From NCBI RefSeq assembly GCF_025127995.1, contig NZ_JAHLYP010000020.1, forward strand, positions 26,148 through 90,147: a DNA stretch of 64,000 nucleotides, written 5' to 3'. Below, in pieces: positions 55,594 through 64,000 of this stretch. Positions within the stretch are counted from its first letter, which is position 1. Each line of letters begins with the position of its first letter. A model generated the notes under the pieces. That model saw nothing but the letters and a program-made list of their open reading frames with translations. It made no database searches and was not told the DNA's origin. This stretch comes from Synechococcus sp. CS-1332 (lineage in GTDB: Bacteria > Cyanobacteriota > Cyanobacteriia > PCC-6307 > Cyanobiaceae). The position numbers and the translations under genes are program-made.

Positions 55594-56067
55594 TCAGGTG
55601 TCGAGGACGGCCTGAACGATCAAGGCGGGTTTGTAGAGGAGGAAACCCACCAGGGCCGGCAGGATTTCGAGGACGGGGAGCCTGGCGGCCGTGAGCACCA
55701 GCACCACCGGCACCAGCAACTGGGCCTTACCCACCGCCTTGGTTTCGACGCCGAAGCGGTTGACGCTGCGGGCCAGGAGCCGGAGGTACAGGAGCCCCGC
55801 CAGGGCTCCCACCAGCAGACTGAGCGCGGTGGACAGATCGAACCACAGGGCCGAGATGGGCACCGCCAGGGCAGTGGCACAGACCGTGGAGAGAAGCATC
55901 CGGCGTTGCAGCCGCAGGTAACCGTCCATGCCGTTGTTCACCGTCGACGAAGCGTCGGCGACTTCAGGCAGGGGGGGGGCCTCAATGGGCGGATGCACTG
56001 CGACCTCTTCGACCGACGTCTCCACGGGGGGGACGGCATCCGGGGAGGTGGTCAGGGCAGCCTGCAA
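55594..56067 (-). CDS. atpI: ATP synthase assembly protein I
   Basis: 157 residues. A 45-residue Pro/Glu/Val-rich N-terminal extension is followed by four hydrophobic segments in YLRLQRRMLLSTVCATALAVPISALWF, STALSLLVGALAGLLYLRLLARSV, VGKAQLLVPVVLVLTAARLPV and ILPALVGFLLYKPALIVQAV. Proteins of this family (Atp1) help c-ring assembly. It is the first gene of the atp set, 46 bases after the methyltransferase gene and on the same strand. Confidence 0.9.
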   Translation of the reverse strand: MQAALTTSPDAVPPVETSVEEVAVHPPIEAPPLPEVADASSTVNNGMDGYLRLQRRMLLSTVCATALAVPISALWFDLSTALSLLVGALAGLLYLRLLARSVNRFGVETKAVGKAQLLVPVVLVLTAARLPVLEILPALVGFLLYKPALIVQAVLDT

Positions 56068-56113
56068 CCGTCAAGGCTCCGTCTTGGCGTGCGGACTTTA
56101 TCACTCGGCCTCT

Positions 56114-57337
56114 TCAAGCCCTTAGCAACAGAAGCACCCGCTCCGCCAGCAGCCGCCGCGCCGCCGCGACCCGCTCGGCGGGGCCCTGGGCCACCGGAAG
56201 CGCCCCGATCGGGGTGCCGGCCGGGGCCGCCTCCAGCGCCTCCATCAGGACCAGATCCTCTGCCGTGATGGTCAACGGCAGCAGGTCCGGCCCCAGCAAT
56301 GCGGTGGACGGCCAACCCCACAGACAACGGTTGCGCTCGCCCCCGGCCGCGAGCAGGGCCTCATCGCTCCAAGCCTCCGGCGCCGCCTCCGCTGCTCCGT
56401 CGCCCTCCTGGCGGCGCAGGAAGAACTCGAAATGGCTGATGTCGGGATCGAGGCTCTCCACCAGGGCCCACTGCTGTGCCGGCGGCAGGGCCTGGGCCCG
56501 CTCCAGCAGCTCCCCCTGGAGCAACCGGGCCGGATCCCAGACCTCCGGATTGGAGAAACCGGCGAAGCGGACCCCGGGCTGATCGACGAAACGGAACAGG
56601 CGCTCCAAGTCGTAGCTGGTCTCCTGGGGGTGGAGGTACATGTCGGCGAAGTTGGCATCGGCGCCGGTGTCGAGGGCCCAGCGCTGCTCGTGGTGTCGCC
56701 GCAGGCGGTTGGTCTCGGGAAGGGTGGTGAACAGCTCCCGCCCCAACCGCAGCCCCGCCGGCCCGGTGCCTACTCCCATCAAAGCCAGGGCCCGCTGGGT
56801 CCGATGGATCTCCCAGCGGCCGCCGTCGGCGTAGAGAAAGAGGTGCAGCAGCCCCCCTGGCCGCAGCAGGGGGACCAGGGCGCGCAGGCCCAGCTCGGGC
56901 TGGTCGAGGTGGTGCAGCACCCCCACCGAGTTGATGTAATCGAAGGGGCCCTCCCCCGCCAGATCAAGCAGGCTGCGCTGCTCGATGCGCAGCTCCGCCA
57001 CCTGGGCGGCGGCCCCGGAGCGGCCGGTGCGCTCCCTGGCCACCGCCAGGGCACCGGCACTGATATCCACCGCCAGCACGGAAGCCCCAGGGTTGAGATG
57101 GCAGAGGTAGTCGGTGCTCACTCCCGTGCCGCAGCCGGCGTCGAGGATCCGCCAGGGGCGCGGCGGCGGCGGCAGGGCCCCGTTCACGGCCGCCACGACG
57201 CTGTCCACGCACCAACGCCAGTTGTATCCAGGCGGCGGGCCATCCTGGAGGGGATCTCCCGGGTAGGGGAATCGGTCGTAGAAGGCGCTCACCACCGGCG
57301 TGGCGGCATCCAGCGGGGCCTCCAGGAGGTGATCCAT
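56114..57337 (-). CDS. Class I SAM-dependent methyltransferase
   Basis: 407 residues from ATG 57337. The N-terminal VSAFYDRFPYPGDPLQDGPPPGYNWRW precedes the SAM site RILDAGCGTGVSTDYLCHLNPGASVLAVDIS, and INSVGVLHHLDQPELGLRALVPLLRPGGLLHLFLY follows. The C-terminal 180 residues carry a second unknown domain (NFADMYLHPQETSYDLERLFRFVDQPGVRF). The FPYP start recalls cyanobacterial methyltransferases of unknown substrate. It is divergent from apcE and upstream of atpI. Confidence 0.85.
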   Translation of the reverse strand: MDHLLEAPLDAATPVVSAFYDRFPYPGDPLQDGPPPGYNWRWCVDSVVAAVNGALPPPPRPWRILDAGCGTGVSTDYLCHLNPGASVLAVDISAGALAVARERTGRSGAAAQVAELRIEQRSLLDLAGEGPFDYINSVGVLHHLDQPELGLRALVPLLRPGGLLHLFLYADGGRWEIHRTQRALALMGVGTGPAGLRLGRELFTTLPETNRLRRHHEQRWALDTGADANFADMYLHPQETSYDLERLFRFVDQPGVRFAGFSNPEVWDPARLLQGELLERAQALPPAQQWALVESLDPDISHFEFFLRRQEGDGAAEAAPEAWSDEALLAAGGERNRCLWGWPSTALLGPDLLPLTITAEDLVLMEALEAAPAGTPIGALPVAQGPAERVAAARRLLAERVLLLLRA

Positions 57338-57486
57338 CAGTGCCTTGGTGCAGGGTCCGGCAGCATTCCACGGCGCCGGCCGCCGTTCAGCCTGAGCCCC
57401 AGGGAAGGCTGCAAACATTTGTTCATCCCCCGCCGGGGGGTCAGGGGGGCAGCCGTAACGTGACCCAGCCCGGCTCGCTCTCGTTC
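57338..57486. promoter_or_regulatory. Divergent methyltransferase/apcE promoter region
   Basis: 149 bases between the two ATGs must contain the promoter and leader of the strongly expressed apcE and the promoter for the minus-strand gene. GC-rich with a CCCCCGCCGGGGGG palindromic core at about 57427-57440 that could form a leader hairpin in apcE mRNA. No unambiguous -10/-35 pair was found. Confidence 0.4.
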
Positions 57487-60400
57487 ATGACCGTGACCGC
57501 CAGCAGCGGCAGCACCAGGGTCGCCCCCCAGCGCTACGACACCCTGCCGCTCTCCAGCGTCCGGAAGGCGGAGCAGCAGGACCGTTTCCCCGACGGCGGC
57601 GAACTGGATGCCCTGACGACCTTCTTCCGCAGCGGCCAGATCCGCGTCGAAGCCGCCCGACGGATCTCCGCCAACGCCGACGCGATCGTGGCCCGGGCCG
57701 CCAACCGCATCTTCACGGGCGGCACCCCCCTCTCCTATCTCGACGCCCCCCTCAGCACCCCCAGCGCTGGGGCGGCCGATGGTGTTGCCCTCGCCGCCGA
57801 CCAGGCCGCGTTCCAACGCTCGGTGCGCACCTTCGCCCAGGGCTCCGGCGGCAGTGGTCTGCTCGGCCGGATCCTCGAGGGCGTCCAGGCCGACGCCGAC
57901 GTGCGGGTCGTGTTGCCCAGCGGCTTCAGCCCCATCGCGGTGGCGATCTATGGCAACGCCCGCATGCGCAAGTCGCTGCGGGACATGGCCTGGTTCCTGC
58001 GCTACGTGGGTTACGCGGTGATCGCCGGCGATCCGAGCATCCTGGCGGTGAACACCCGTGGCCTCCGCGATGTGCTCGAGAAGGCCTGCTCCCTGGCTGC
58101 CACCAACGTGGCGCTGCAGGAGATGCGCGCCGCCGCCGCCGGCCTGTTCAAGGGCGAGCCGGAATCCCGCCAGCTGGTGATCGACTGCTTCAACGTGCTC
58201 CTCAAGGAGCTTGAGGTGGCCACCCCCTCCACCCGGGCCCGCCTCGGCAGCCCCGTCAACCAGGGTCTGCAGCTGCCGGCGACCTATGCCCTCGCCGCTG
58301 AAGGCGCCCAGCGCTTCGTCATGCGGCCACGCCTTTCCGGCGCTGAGAAGGCTGAGATCATCCGGGCCGCCTACCGCCAGGTGTTCGAACGGGACATCGA
58401 CAAGGGCTATTCCCAGGTGGTTTGCCCGGTGGAAGCCACCCAGGTGCGCCAGGGCCAGCTCTCGATGCGGGAGTTCATCCGCGCCCTCGGCCGCAGCAAG
58501 GTCTACCAGCGCCAGTTCTACGGCCGCTTCTCCAACAGCCGGGTGGTGGAACTGGCCTTCCGCCACTTCCTCGGCCGCGGTGTGAGCTCGATCGAAGAGT
58601 TCCGCCAGTACTTCGCCATTGTCAGTGCCAAGGGCCTGGGCGGCCTCGTTGACGCCCTGGTCAATGGCATGGAGTACGCCCGGGTCTTCGGTGAGGAAAC
58701 GGTTCCCTACCTTCGCGACATCGGCGAGGAAGCCCAGGAGAGCGCCGGCTGGGGATCCAACCGCAACCTCTTCCGCTTCAGCGCGCCGTTCGAGGGTGCC
58801 CCCCAGTACATCACCCTCTACGCCTCCTACCGCCAGCCCCTCGCCGATCAGCACCCCTACGGCGGCGGCAACGATCCGCTGGCCCTCAACTACGGGGCGA
58901 TCTTCCCCTCCAGCACGGCTTCGGTGGCCACCCGCCCGGCACCTTTCAGTTACGACACCCGTCGGATCCTGATCGGCAACGGCATGGCCCAGCCCGGACC
59001 CATGGATAGCGCCCAGTTCCGCAAGGCCGTCCCGCGCCGGGTGGGTCCGAAGGTGGTGCGCCTGCGGCAGATCGCCACCGGCGGCAGCTCCACCCCCCGC
59101 CGGGGCGGCCAACCCAGCATCCGTGGCACCGAATCCAGCACCCAGGCCGTCATCAATGCGGTTTACGTGCAGGTGCTGGGCACCGCCGGCTACGCCGGCG
59201 AGCGCAACAAGGTCGAGGAGATCAAACTTGAGAACGGCGACATCAGCCTGCGGGAGTTCGTGCGCCAGGTGGCCCGCTCCAATGCGTTCCGCCGTCGCTA
59301 CTGGAGCGGCCTCTACATCACCAAGGCCATCGAGGTGATGCACCGCCGCCTGCTGGGCCGGCCCAGCTTCGGCCGCTGGGAGATCAACGCCTACTTCGAC
59401 ACGGCGGCCCGCAAGGGGTTCTATGGCGTCGTCGATGCCATGCTCGAAAGCCGCGAGTACAACGACTGCTTCGGCGAGGACACCGTCCCCTACGAGCGCT
59501 TCATCACCCCGGCCGATCGCAATGCCCGCCGGGTTCCTGGTCTGGTGCAGATCCTCGAGACCGTTGCCGACATCACGCCCCTGCAGCGTCCCATTGTCCC
59601 CGTTGCCCAGGCGCTGCGCACCGTGGGCGATCTGGTGCCTCGCAACCTGGCGGCGCGACCGCAGGTGCGCGGGCAGTGGAAAGCGGATGTGGCCGGTGGC
59701 CAGAGCGCCTCAGCCTCTTCCGGCGTCCCCACCGGTCCCCAGACGATCAAGCAGCCGCCGGCCCCCACCCGCAGCTGGAGCCAATCCCGCTGGCAGCCCG
59801 GCGGCGGTTCCGCCCCGGTCTGGCGCAGCGGTGTCTCCACCGCGGGAGGCAGCAATGGCTATGTGGCCCCCGCCAGCATCGGCATTGCCGGCAGCTGGAA
59901 GGCCACCGTGGGCACCAGCCTGCTGAGTGGCGCCGCCATGGCTCCCGACGGGGCGATGGCCAAGGCCCTGCGGCCCGGCTCCCCCCAGGGCTTCAACCGT
60001 CGCCAGAGCCTGCCGCGTCCCGTGCAACTGCTCAGGGATCCCAGCGAAACCCAGGTTCAGGAGGTGGTGCAGGCGGTCTACCGCCAGCTGCTCAACCGCG
60101 TGCCTTTTGCCGCCGAACGCCAGATGGATCCGGAATCCCAGCTGCGTGACGGCCAGCTTTCGGTGGCCGAATTCGTGTCCCAGATTGCCGGCAGTGATCT
60201 GTTCCAGCAGCGGCTCCAGCGGATGGCTCCCCTGAGAGCGGCCTCGGCCGCCTACCTGGCCCTGCTCGGCCGTGCCGCCATGCCGGCCGAAGTCAGCCAG
60301 TTCCTCGCCACCCGGGCCACCGCCGGTCAGCAGGCGGCGGTGGCCGAACTGCTCAACGCCCGGGAGTACGCCACGGCCTTCGGCCAGGACACGGTGCCCT

Positions 60401-60513
60401 ACCTTCGCGGCCTGGCCACCGAGGATGGCGTGCCTCTCACCACGGTGAACCGCACCGCCTCTCTCTATGGCGGCAATGGCGGTCTCACCCCCTCGGTAAG
60501 GGGAGCGATCTGA
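57487..60513 (+). CDS. apcE: Phycobilisome core-membrane linker (Lcm)
   Basis: 1008 residues from ATG 57487. An N-terminal phycobiliprotein-like domain (about 20-240) carries the likely bilin-binding Cys201 in LEKACSLAATNVAL. Three linker REP domains follow: about 285-420 (AAYRQVFERDI), 545-670 (AVYVQVLGTAG) and 850-985 (AVYRQLLNRVP). Each ends in a YA/YN-x-x-FGEDTVPY-type motif. Three REPs imply a three-cylinder core. It anchors the phycobilisome to the thylakoid and passes energy to PSII. Low-complexity Ser/Gly/Pro arms separate the repeats. Confidence 0.97.
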   Translation: MTVTASSGSTRVAPQRYDTLPLSSVRKAEQQDRFPDGGELDALTTFFRSGQIRVEAARRISANADAIVARAANRIFTGGTPLSYLDAPLSTPSAGAADGVALAADQAAFQRSVRTFAQGSGGSGLLGRILEGVQADADVRVVLPSGFSPIAVAIYGNARMRKSLRDMAWFLRYVGYAVIAGDPSILAVNTRGLRDVLEKACSLAATNVALQEMRAAAAGLFKGEPESRQLVIDCFNVLLKELEVATPSTRARLGSPVNQGLQLPATYALAAEGAQRFVMRPRLSGAEKAEIIRAAYRQVFERDIDKGYSQVVCPVEATQVRQGQLSMREFIRALGRSKVYQRQFYGRFSNSRVVELAFRHFLGRGVSSIEEFRQYFAIVSAKGLGGLVDALVNGMEYARVFGEETVPYLRDIGEEAQESAGWGSNRNLFRFSAPFEGAPQYITLYASYRQPLADQHPYGGGNDPLALNYGAIFPSSTASVATRPAPFSYDTRRILIGNGMAQPGPMDSAQFRKAVPRRVGPKVVRLRQIATGGSSTPRRGGQPSIRGTESSTQAVINAVYVQVLGTAGYAGERNKVEEIKLENGDISLREFVRQVARSNAFRRRYWSGLYITKAIEVMHRRLLGRPSFGRWEINAYFDTAARKGFYGVVDAMLESREYNDCFGEDTVPYERFITPADRNARRVPGLVQILETVADITPLQRPIVPVAQALRTVGDLVPRNLAARPQVRGQWKADVAGGQSASASSGVPTGPQTIKQPPAPTRSWSQSRWQPGGGSAPVWRSGVSTAGGSNGYVAPASIGIAGSWKATVGTSLLSGAAMAPDGAMAKALRPGSPQGFNRRQSLPRPVQLLRDPSETQVQEVVQAVYRQLLNRVPFAAERQMDPESQLRDGQLSVAEFVSQIAGSDLFQQRLQRMAPLRAASAAYLALLGRAAMPAEVSQFLATRATAGQQAAVAELLNAREYATAFGQDTVPYLRGLATEDGVPLTTVNRTASLYGGNGGLTPSVRGAI

Positions 60514-60572
60514 TCGCTCCCCACCCGATCGAGGCTCGCCCCTGAAGGCAGCGGATTCCGTGCTTTAGCGAT

Positions 60573-60600
60573 CCCCCGGTTCAGCCCCGGGGGGTTTCTT
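60573..60600 (+). terminator. Intrinsic terminator of apcE
   Basis: CCCCCGG at 60573-60579, loop, CCGGGGG at 60587-60593, then GTTTCTT. A strong 7-bp GC stem, 60 bases after the apcE stop. It may reduce read-through into apcA. Confidence 0.75.
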
Positions 60601-60897
60601 ATGGCCTGTCTCTACAACGAGACGGGGAGATTCATCTGCGAATGCGCTTGCGGCGCGCCAGAGGGCGACATCAAAAGATGAACAATTGCTGCGCCTACAT
60701 GGTGTTAAGAACTCCCGCGAAAGCCGTTGCAAGCCAAGGGATCTCGCAAAGACATCCGCCGTGAAGAACTGTTACCGGCCCCCATGGGAGCGCGGGGCCT
60801 TGCCACAGAATGATGCGACGGTCGGCCAAGCCGATCACCCTTACCCACCGGATACCGGTCTCCTTCACGGTGACCGCTTGTTTCGAGGCAGAACTGC
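60601..60897 (+). promoter_or_regulatory. apcA upstream region
   Basis: 297 bases between the apcE terminator and the apcA ATG. It contains no supported gene. It must carry the apcABC promoter and leader, but no clear consensus boxes were identified by eye. The sequence just before the ATG (GAGGCAGAACTGC) provides a modest ribosome-binding site. Confidence 0.4.
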
Positions 60898-61383
60898 ATG
60901 AGCATCGTCTCCAACTCGATCATCAACGCGGACGCCGAAGCCCGCTACCTCAGCCCTGGCGAACTTGACCAGATCAAGTCGTTCGTGGCAGGGGGTCAGC
61001 GTCGTCTGCGCGTCGCCCAGGTCCTGGCTGAAAGCCGGGAGCGCATCGTGAAGCAGGCCGGAGGCCAGCTTTTCCAGAAGCGCCCCGATCTCGTTTCCCC
61101 CGGCGGCAACGCCTACGGGGAGGAGATGACGGCTTCCTGCCTGCGCGATATGGACTACTACCTGCGTCTGGTCACCTACGGCGTGGTCGCTGGGGATGTG
61201 ACACCGATCGAAGAGATCGGCGTCATCGGGGCACGCGAGATGTATCGCGCCCTCGGCACCCCCCTCGAAGCCATGGCGGAAGCCGTGCGCGAGATGAAGA
61301 CCGCAGCCACAGGTCTCCTCACCGGCTCCGATGCCGAAGAGGCTGGCTTCTACTTCGACTACGTGGTCGGCGCCCTCTCCTGA
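60898..61383 (+). CDS. apcA: Allophycocyanin alpha subunit
   Basis: 161 residues. It begins [27 protein letters not shown]. The bilin-binding Cys is in [43 protein letters not shown] and the C-terminal [13 protein letters not shown] follow. It forms the allophycocyanin trimers of the phycobilisome core with ApcB. apcB starts 43 bases downstream. Confidence 0.97.
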   Translation: MSIVSNSIINADAEARYLSPGELDQIKSFVAGGQRRLRVAQVLAESRERIVKQAGGQLFQKRPDLVSPGGNAYGEEMTASCLRDMDYYLRLVTYGVVAGDVTPIEEIGVIGAREMYRALGTPLEAMAEAVREMKTAATGLLTGSDAEEAGFYFDYVVGALS

Positions 61384-61426
61384 GGTTTCACCTCCCTCCC
61401 GTCCATCGCCATCAAACCCAGGATCC

Positions 61427-61915
61427 ATGCAAGACGCCATCACCAACGTCATCAATCAAGCCGACGTTCAGGGGCTCTATCTCGACGGCGGCTCCATGGG
61501 GCGCCTCGAGCAGTACTTCGCCAGTGGTGAGCTGCGGGTGCGTGCCGCTGCCACCATCAGCGCCAACGCCTCGGCCATCATCAAGGAAGCCGTCGCCAAG
61601 GCCCTGCTCTACTCGGACATCACCCGTCCGGGCGGCAACATGTACACCACCCGTCGTTACGCGGCCTGCATCCGCGACCTCGACTACTACCTGCGCTATG
61701 CCACCTACGCCATGCTGGCCGGTGACACGTCGATCCTCGACGAGCGGGTGCTGAACGGCCTCAAGGAGACCTACAACTCCCTGGGTGTGCCCATCGGCGC
61801 CACGGTGCAGTCGATCCAGGCCATGAAGGAAACCACCGCCTCCCTGGTCGGTCCCGATGCCGGTCGTGAGATGGGCGTCTACTTCGACTACATCAGCTCC
61901 GGTCTGGGCAACTGA
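61427..61915 (+). CDS. apcB: Allophycocyanin beta subunit
   Basis: 162 residues from ATG 61427: [81 protein letters not shown]. The bilin Cys is in [10 protein letters not shown] and the methylated Asn site region in GGNMYTT. It ends [11 protein letters not shown]. It partners ApcA. apcC follows after 46 bases. Confidence 0.97.
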   Translation: MQDAITNVINQADVQGLYLDGGSMGRLEQYFASGELRVRAAATISANASAIIKEAVAKALLYSDITRPGGNMYTTRRYAACIRDLDYYLRYATYAMLAGDTSILDERVLNGLKETYNSLGVPIGATVQSIQAMKETTASLVGPDAGREMGVYFDYISSGLGN

Positions 61916-61961
61916 TCCCCAGCAACGCCCCCACCACGGCACGTTTTTCGAGGATCACCCC

Positions 61962-62162
61962 ATGCGCCTGTTCAAGATCACGGCCTGCATCCCCTGCCCC
62001 GACAAGGCGCGCAGTCAGAGGGAACTGCAGAACACCTACTTCACCAAGTGGGTGCCTTATCACAGCTGGTTCGCCGAACAGCAGCGGATCATGAAGCAGG
62101 GCGGCAGGATCCTGAAGGTGGAACTGGCCACCGGCCGTCGTCAGCAGAACTGCGGCAACTGA
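61962..62162 (+). CDS. apcC: Phycobilisome small core linker (Lc)
   Basis: 66 residues from ATG 61962. It begins MRLFKITACIPCPDKARSQRELQNTYFTKW and continues with MKQGGRILKVELATGRRQQNCGN, the CpcD-like fold of the 7.8-kDa linker that caps the allophycocyanin cylinders. A strong terminator follows, so apcABC ends here. Confidence 0.96.
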   Translation: MRLFKITACIPCPDKARSQRELQNTYFTKWVPYHSWFAEQQRIMKQGGRILKVELATGRRQQNCGN

Positions 62163-62189
62163 GTGTCCCCAAGGACATTCCACCCCAGC

Positions 62190-62215
62190 GCCCGGCCCAT
62201 GGCCGGGCATTTTTA
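62190..62215 (+). terminator. Intrinsic terminator of apcABC
   Basis: Perfect 8-bp stem: GCCCGGCC at 62190-62197, loop CAT, GGCCGGGC at 62201-62208, then ATTTTTA. Among the strongest terminators in the window. Confidence 0.9.
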
Positions 62216-62294
62216 TGCGCCTCGGGGCGGTGCCATCCACGGAGGCGGAGAAATGTTCAGCGCGACTCGACAAACCCACCTCCATCAGGGCTGA

Positions 62295-63521
62295 ATGGGC
62301 CATTCCCGGATCCCTGCCGCGCCCTTGTCCACTTCTTCGCCACGCCTGTTCCATGGCCGTCCAGGCGCGGGCTTGATGCCATTGCCCTGGCAGCAGTGGC
62401 CAGCAGAAGCCCGCCTGCTGCTGGGCCTGGTAGCCCTCTGGAGCCTGGTGGGCCTTCTGGTGCTCACCTCCGCCAGCTGGTGGGTGGCCGAACGGGAGAT
62501 GGGGGACGGGGCCTACTACGTCAAGCGCCAGGCCATCTGGCTCGTGGCCAGCTGGGGGCTGCTCTGGCTCGCCATGCGCACGACGATGCGGCGCTGGCTG
62601 CACCTGGCGGCGCCCGCCCTGCTGGTGGGCGCCCTGCTGGTGGCCGCCACCCTCGTCGTCGGCACCACCGTCAACGGGGCCAGCCGCTGGCTCGTGCTGG
62701 GTCCGGTGCAGTTGCAGCCCTCGGAGCTGATCAAGCCCTTCATCGTGCTGCAGGGCGCCGTGATCTTCTCCCACTGGCGCCGCATCGCCCTCGACCAGAA
62801 GCTCCTCTGGATCGGCATCTTCGGGGTGGTGATCCTGCTGATCCTCAAGCAGCCCAACCTGAGCACCGCCGCCCTGCTCGGCCTGCTGCTCTGGCTGATG
62901 GCCCTGGCCGGCGGACTGCCCCTGACGATGCTGCTGGGGGCTGCCGGCGGCGGCGTTGTGCTGGGCAGCCTCAGCATCATGATCAACCCCTACCAGCTGG
63001 CCCGGGTCAGCTCCTTCCTGGATCCCTGGCGCGTCGCCCAAGGAGACGGCTACCAGCTGGTGCAGAGCCTGCTGGCCATCGGCTCGGGGGGAGTGCTCGG
63101 CTCGGGTTTCGGGCTGTCCACCCAGAAACTCCAGTACCTGCCAATCCAGACCACCGACTTCATCTTCGCCGTGTTCGCCGAGGAGTTCGGCTACATCGGC
63201 TCGGTGATGCTGCTGCTGTTCCTGGTGATCTTCGGTTTCGTGGGTCTGCGGGTGGCCCTGGCCTGCCGCAGCAATCAACACCGGCTGGTGGCCATCGGCT
63301 GCACCACCTTGCTGGTGGGCCAGTCGATCCTCAACATCGCCGTGGCCAGCGGCTCCATGCCCACAACCGGTCTGCCCCTGCCGATGATCAGCTACGGCGG
63401 CAACTCCCTGCTGAGCAGCCTGTTCCTGGCCGGGCTGCTGCTGCGTTGCTCCCTGGAGTCTTCCGGACTCGAGCCGGTCCGTCCCCGGCGCCGGGCCGAG
63501 CGGCCTGCCCCGATAGGCTGA
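62295..63521 (+). CDS. ftsW: FtsW/SEDS-family peptidoglycan glycosyltransferase
   Basis: 408 residues from ATG 62295; an internal ATG at 62376 (MPLPWQQW) is an alternative start. About ten membrane segments. SEDS signatures are RWLVLGPVQLQPSELIKPFIVLQ, DPWRVAQGDGYQLVQSLLAIGSGGVLGSGFG, STQKLQYLPIQTTDFIFAVFAEEFGYIG and TTGLPLPMISYGGNSL. It polymerises lipid II at the division site; RodA is the alternative, and the QPSELIK region favours FtsW. Confidence 0.88.
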   Translation: MGHSRIPAAPLSTSSPRLFHGRPGAGLMPLPWQQWPAEARLLLGLVALWSLVGLLVLTSASWWVAEREMGDGAYYVKRQAIWLVASWGLLWLAMRTTMRRWLHLAAPALLVGALLVAATLVVGTTVNGASRWLVLGPVQLQPSELIKPFIVLQGAVIFSHWRRIALDQKLLWIGIFGVVILLILKQPNLSTAALLGLLLWLMALAGGLPLTMLLGAAGGGVVLGSLSIMINPYQLARVSSFLDPWRVAQGDGYQLVQSLLAIGSGGVLGSGFGLSTQKLQYLPIQTTDFIFAVFAEEFGYIGSVMLLLFLVIFGFVGLRVALACRSNQHRLVAIGCTTLLVGQSILNIAVASGSMPTTGLPLPMISYGGNSLLSSLFLAGLLLRCSLESSGLEPVRPRRRAERPAPIG

Positions 63522-63546
63522 GCCCTGCTGCCACTCCTGACCGGCC

Positions 63547-64000
63547 ATGCTCAGTTCCGGGCTGCCGTTCGCCGACTGGGCCCGCAGCAGTGAACTGCTG
63601 CTCCAGGGCTCCCTGGCCCACCCCGGTCCCCTGACCCTGGCGGTGGTGTTCAGCGGCGGCCTGCTCACCAGCCTCGGCCCCTGCTCCCTCTCGTTGCTGC
63701 CCGTCACCCTGGCCTACCTGGCCGGTTTCGGCACAGAGCAGCAGGGCCGTGCCCCCTGGCAGCGCAGCGTCAGCTTCGCCGCCGGCATTGTGGCGGCCCT
63801 GGTGCTGCTCGGCCTGGCCAGCGGCCTGATGGGTCGCCTCTACGGCCGCATCCCCGGCCAGCTGCCCCTGCTGGTGGCCGTTGTGGCCGTGGTGATGGGC
63901 CTCAACCTGCTGGGCCTGCTGCGCCTGCCCCTGCCGGCCGGGCCCGATCCCGAGCGCTGGCGGCGGCTGGTGCCGGCCCCGCTGGCCCCCCTGGCGGCCG
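63547..64000 (+). CDS. ccdA: Cytochrome c biogenesis protein, CcdA/DsbD-like (3' end outside window)
   Basis: The frame starts at ATG 63547 and is open to the last base, giving 151 residues. The first membrane segment has the redox-active motif FSGGLLTSLGPCSLSLLPVTLAYLAG. Further segments include SFAAGIVAALVLLGLASGLMG and LPLLVAVVAVVMGLNLLGLL. CcdA transfers reducing power across the thylakoid or plasma membrane for cytochrome c maturation. The second redox Cys should lie beyond the window. The gene begins 25 bases after ftsW. Confidence 0.88.
   Translation, partial: MLSSGLPFADWARSSELLLQGSLAHPGPLTLAVVFSGGLLTSLGPCSLSLLPVTLAYLAGFGTEQQGRAPWQRSVSFAAGIVAALVLLGLASGLMGRLYGRIPGQLPLLVAVVAVVMGLNLLGLLRLPLPAGPDPERWRRLVPAPLAPLAA

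Noticed and set aside
57337..59343. A 668-codon minus-strand open frame opposite apcE
   Set aside because: It has no motifs and low-complexity His/Gly/Ala composition; the opposite strand encodes an unmistakable ApcE.
60601..60897. A 71-codon frame before apcA
   Set aside because: It has no recognisable features, overlaps the expected promoter and leader of apcABC, and lacks a ribosome-binding site.
62048..63634. A 528-codon plus-strand open frame across apcC and ftsW
   Set aside because: It is rich in Arg, Pro, Ala and Gly without domains and is a shadow of the well-supported ftsW frame in GC-rich DNA.
61893..63707. A 604-codon minus-strand open frame opposite ftsW
   Set aside because: Gln/Gly/His-rich sequence with no domain; the plus strand has a clear SEDS protein and the apcC terminator.

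Overview
The window is cyanobacterial and most resembles a GC-rich picocyanobacterium of the Synechococcus/Cyanobium type. The evidence is the allophycocyanin core genes apcE-apcA-apcB-apcC, psbV, a plant-type petF ferredoxin, a complete kaiABC clock cluster, an nblS/hik33-like kinase and the cyanobacterial ATP synthase order atpI-B-E-b'-F-H-A-G. The species cannot be fixed from the sequence alone.

Layout. 1-9.4 kb is housekeeping: the serA 3' end, prmA, petF, psbV, rnz, a SpoIID-like protein, nagB, yebC, truB, a YhhQ-type transporter, rpmA and rplU. 9.5-12.4 kb is kaiA-kaiB-kaiC. 12.4-16.6 kb is a visibly AT-richer accessory island between kaiC and the nblS-like kinase. It holds a decayed and an intact sulfotransferase-like gene, a glycosyltransferase and a dead IS5-family element with recognisable terminal inverted repeats. 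16.7-28.6 kb holds nblS-purD on the minus strand and, divergently, a hypothetical gene, purC, bamA, lpxC, fabZ, lpxA, lpxB and msrA, many of them translationally coupled. This is purine synthesis joined to outer-membrane biogenesis.

28.7-43.6 kb is mixed. It includes pepA, a coupled pair of helix-hairpin-helix and GIY-YIG-like genes, a LuxR regulator with a degenerate receiver, DUF1825, a flavin amine oxidase, tyrS, pyrF, a PAS-GGDEF-EAL protein, a peroxiredoxin, and an operon of 2OG-oxygenase-like protein, [2Fe-2S] ferredoxin, 69-aa protein and DUF3326 protein. 44-50.2 kb is a second accessory stretch: a small membrane protein, a frameshifted lipoprotein, a tRNA-like remnant, a coupled operon of hypothetical protein, DUF4336 and MDR oxidoreductase, then HD-GYP and DUF296 proteins. 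50.2-56.1 kb is the ATP synthase operon. Three identical hairpins able to form C(UUCG)G tetraloops lie between atpI and atpB. 56.1-62.2 kb has a SAM methyltransferase divergent from apcE, then apcABC. The window ends with ftsW and the 5' part of a ccdA-like gene.

No CRISPR array, intact rRNA or intact tRNA was seen. The best candidates for something undescribed are the HhH/GIY-YIG pair, the triple hairpin in the atp operon, the ferredoxin/DUF3326/oxygenase operon, and the promoter and hairpin signals overlapping the start of a 67-aa protein at 28.7 kb. All functions are inferred from motifs and context; no database search was run.
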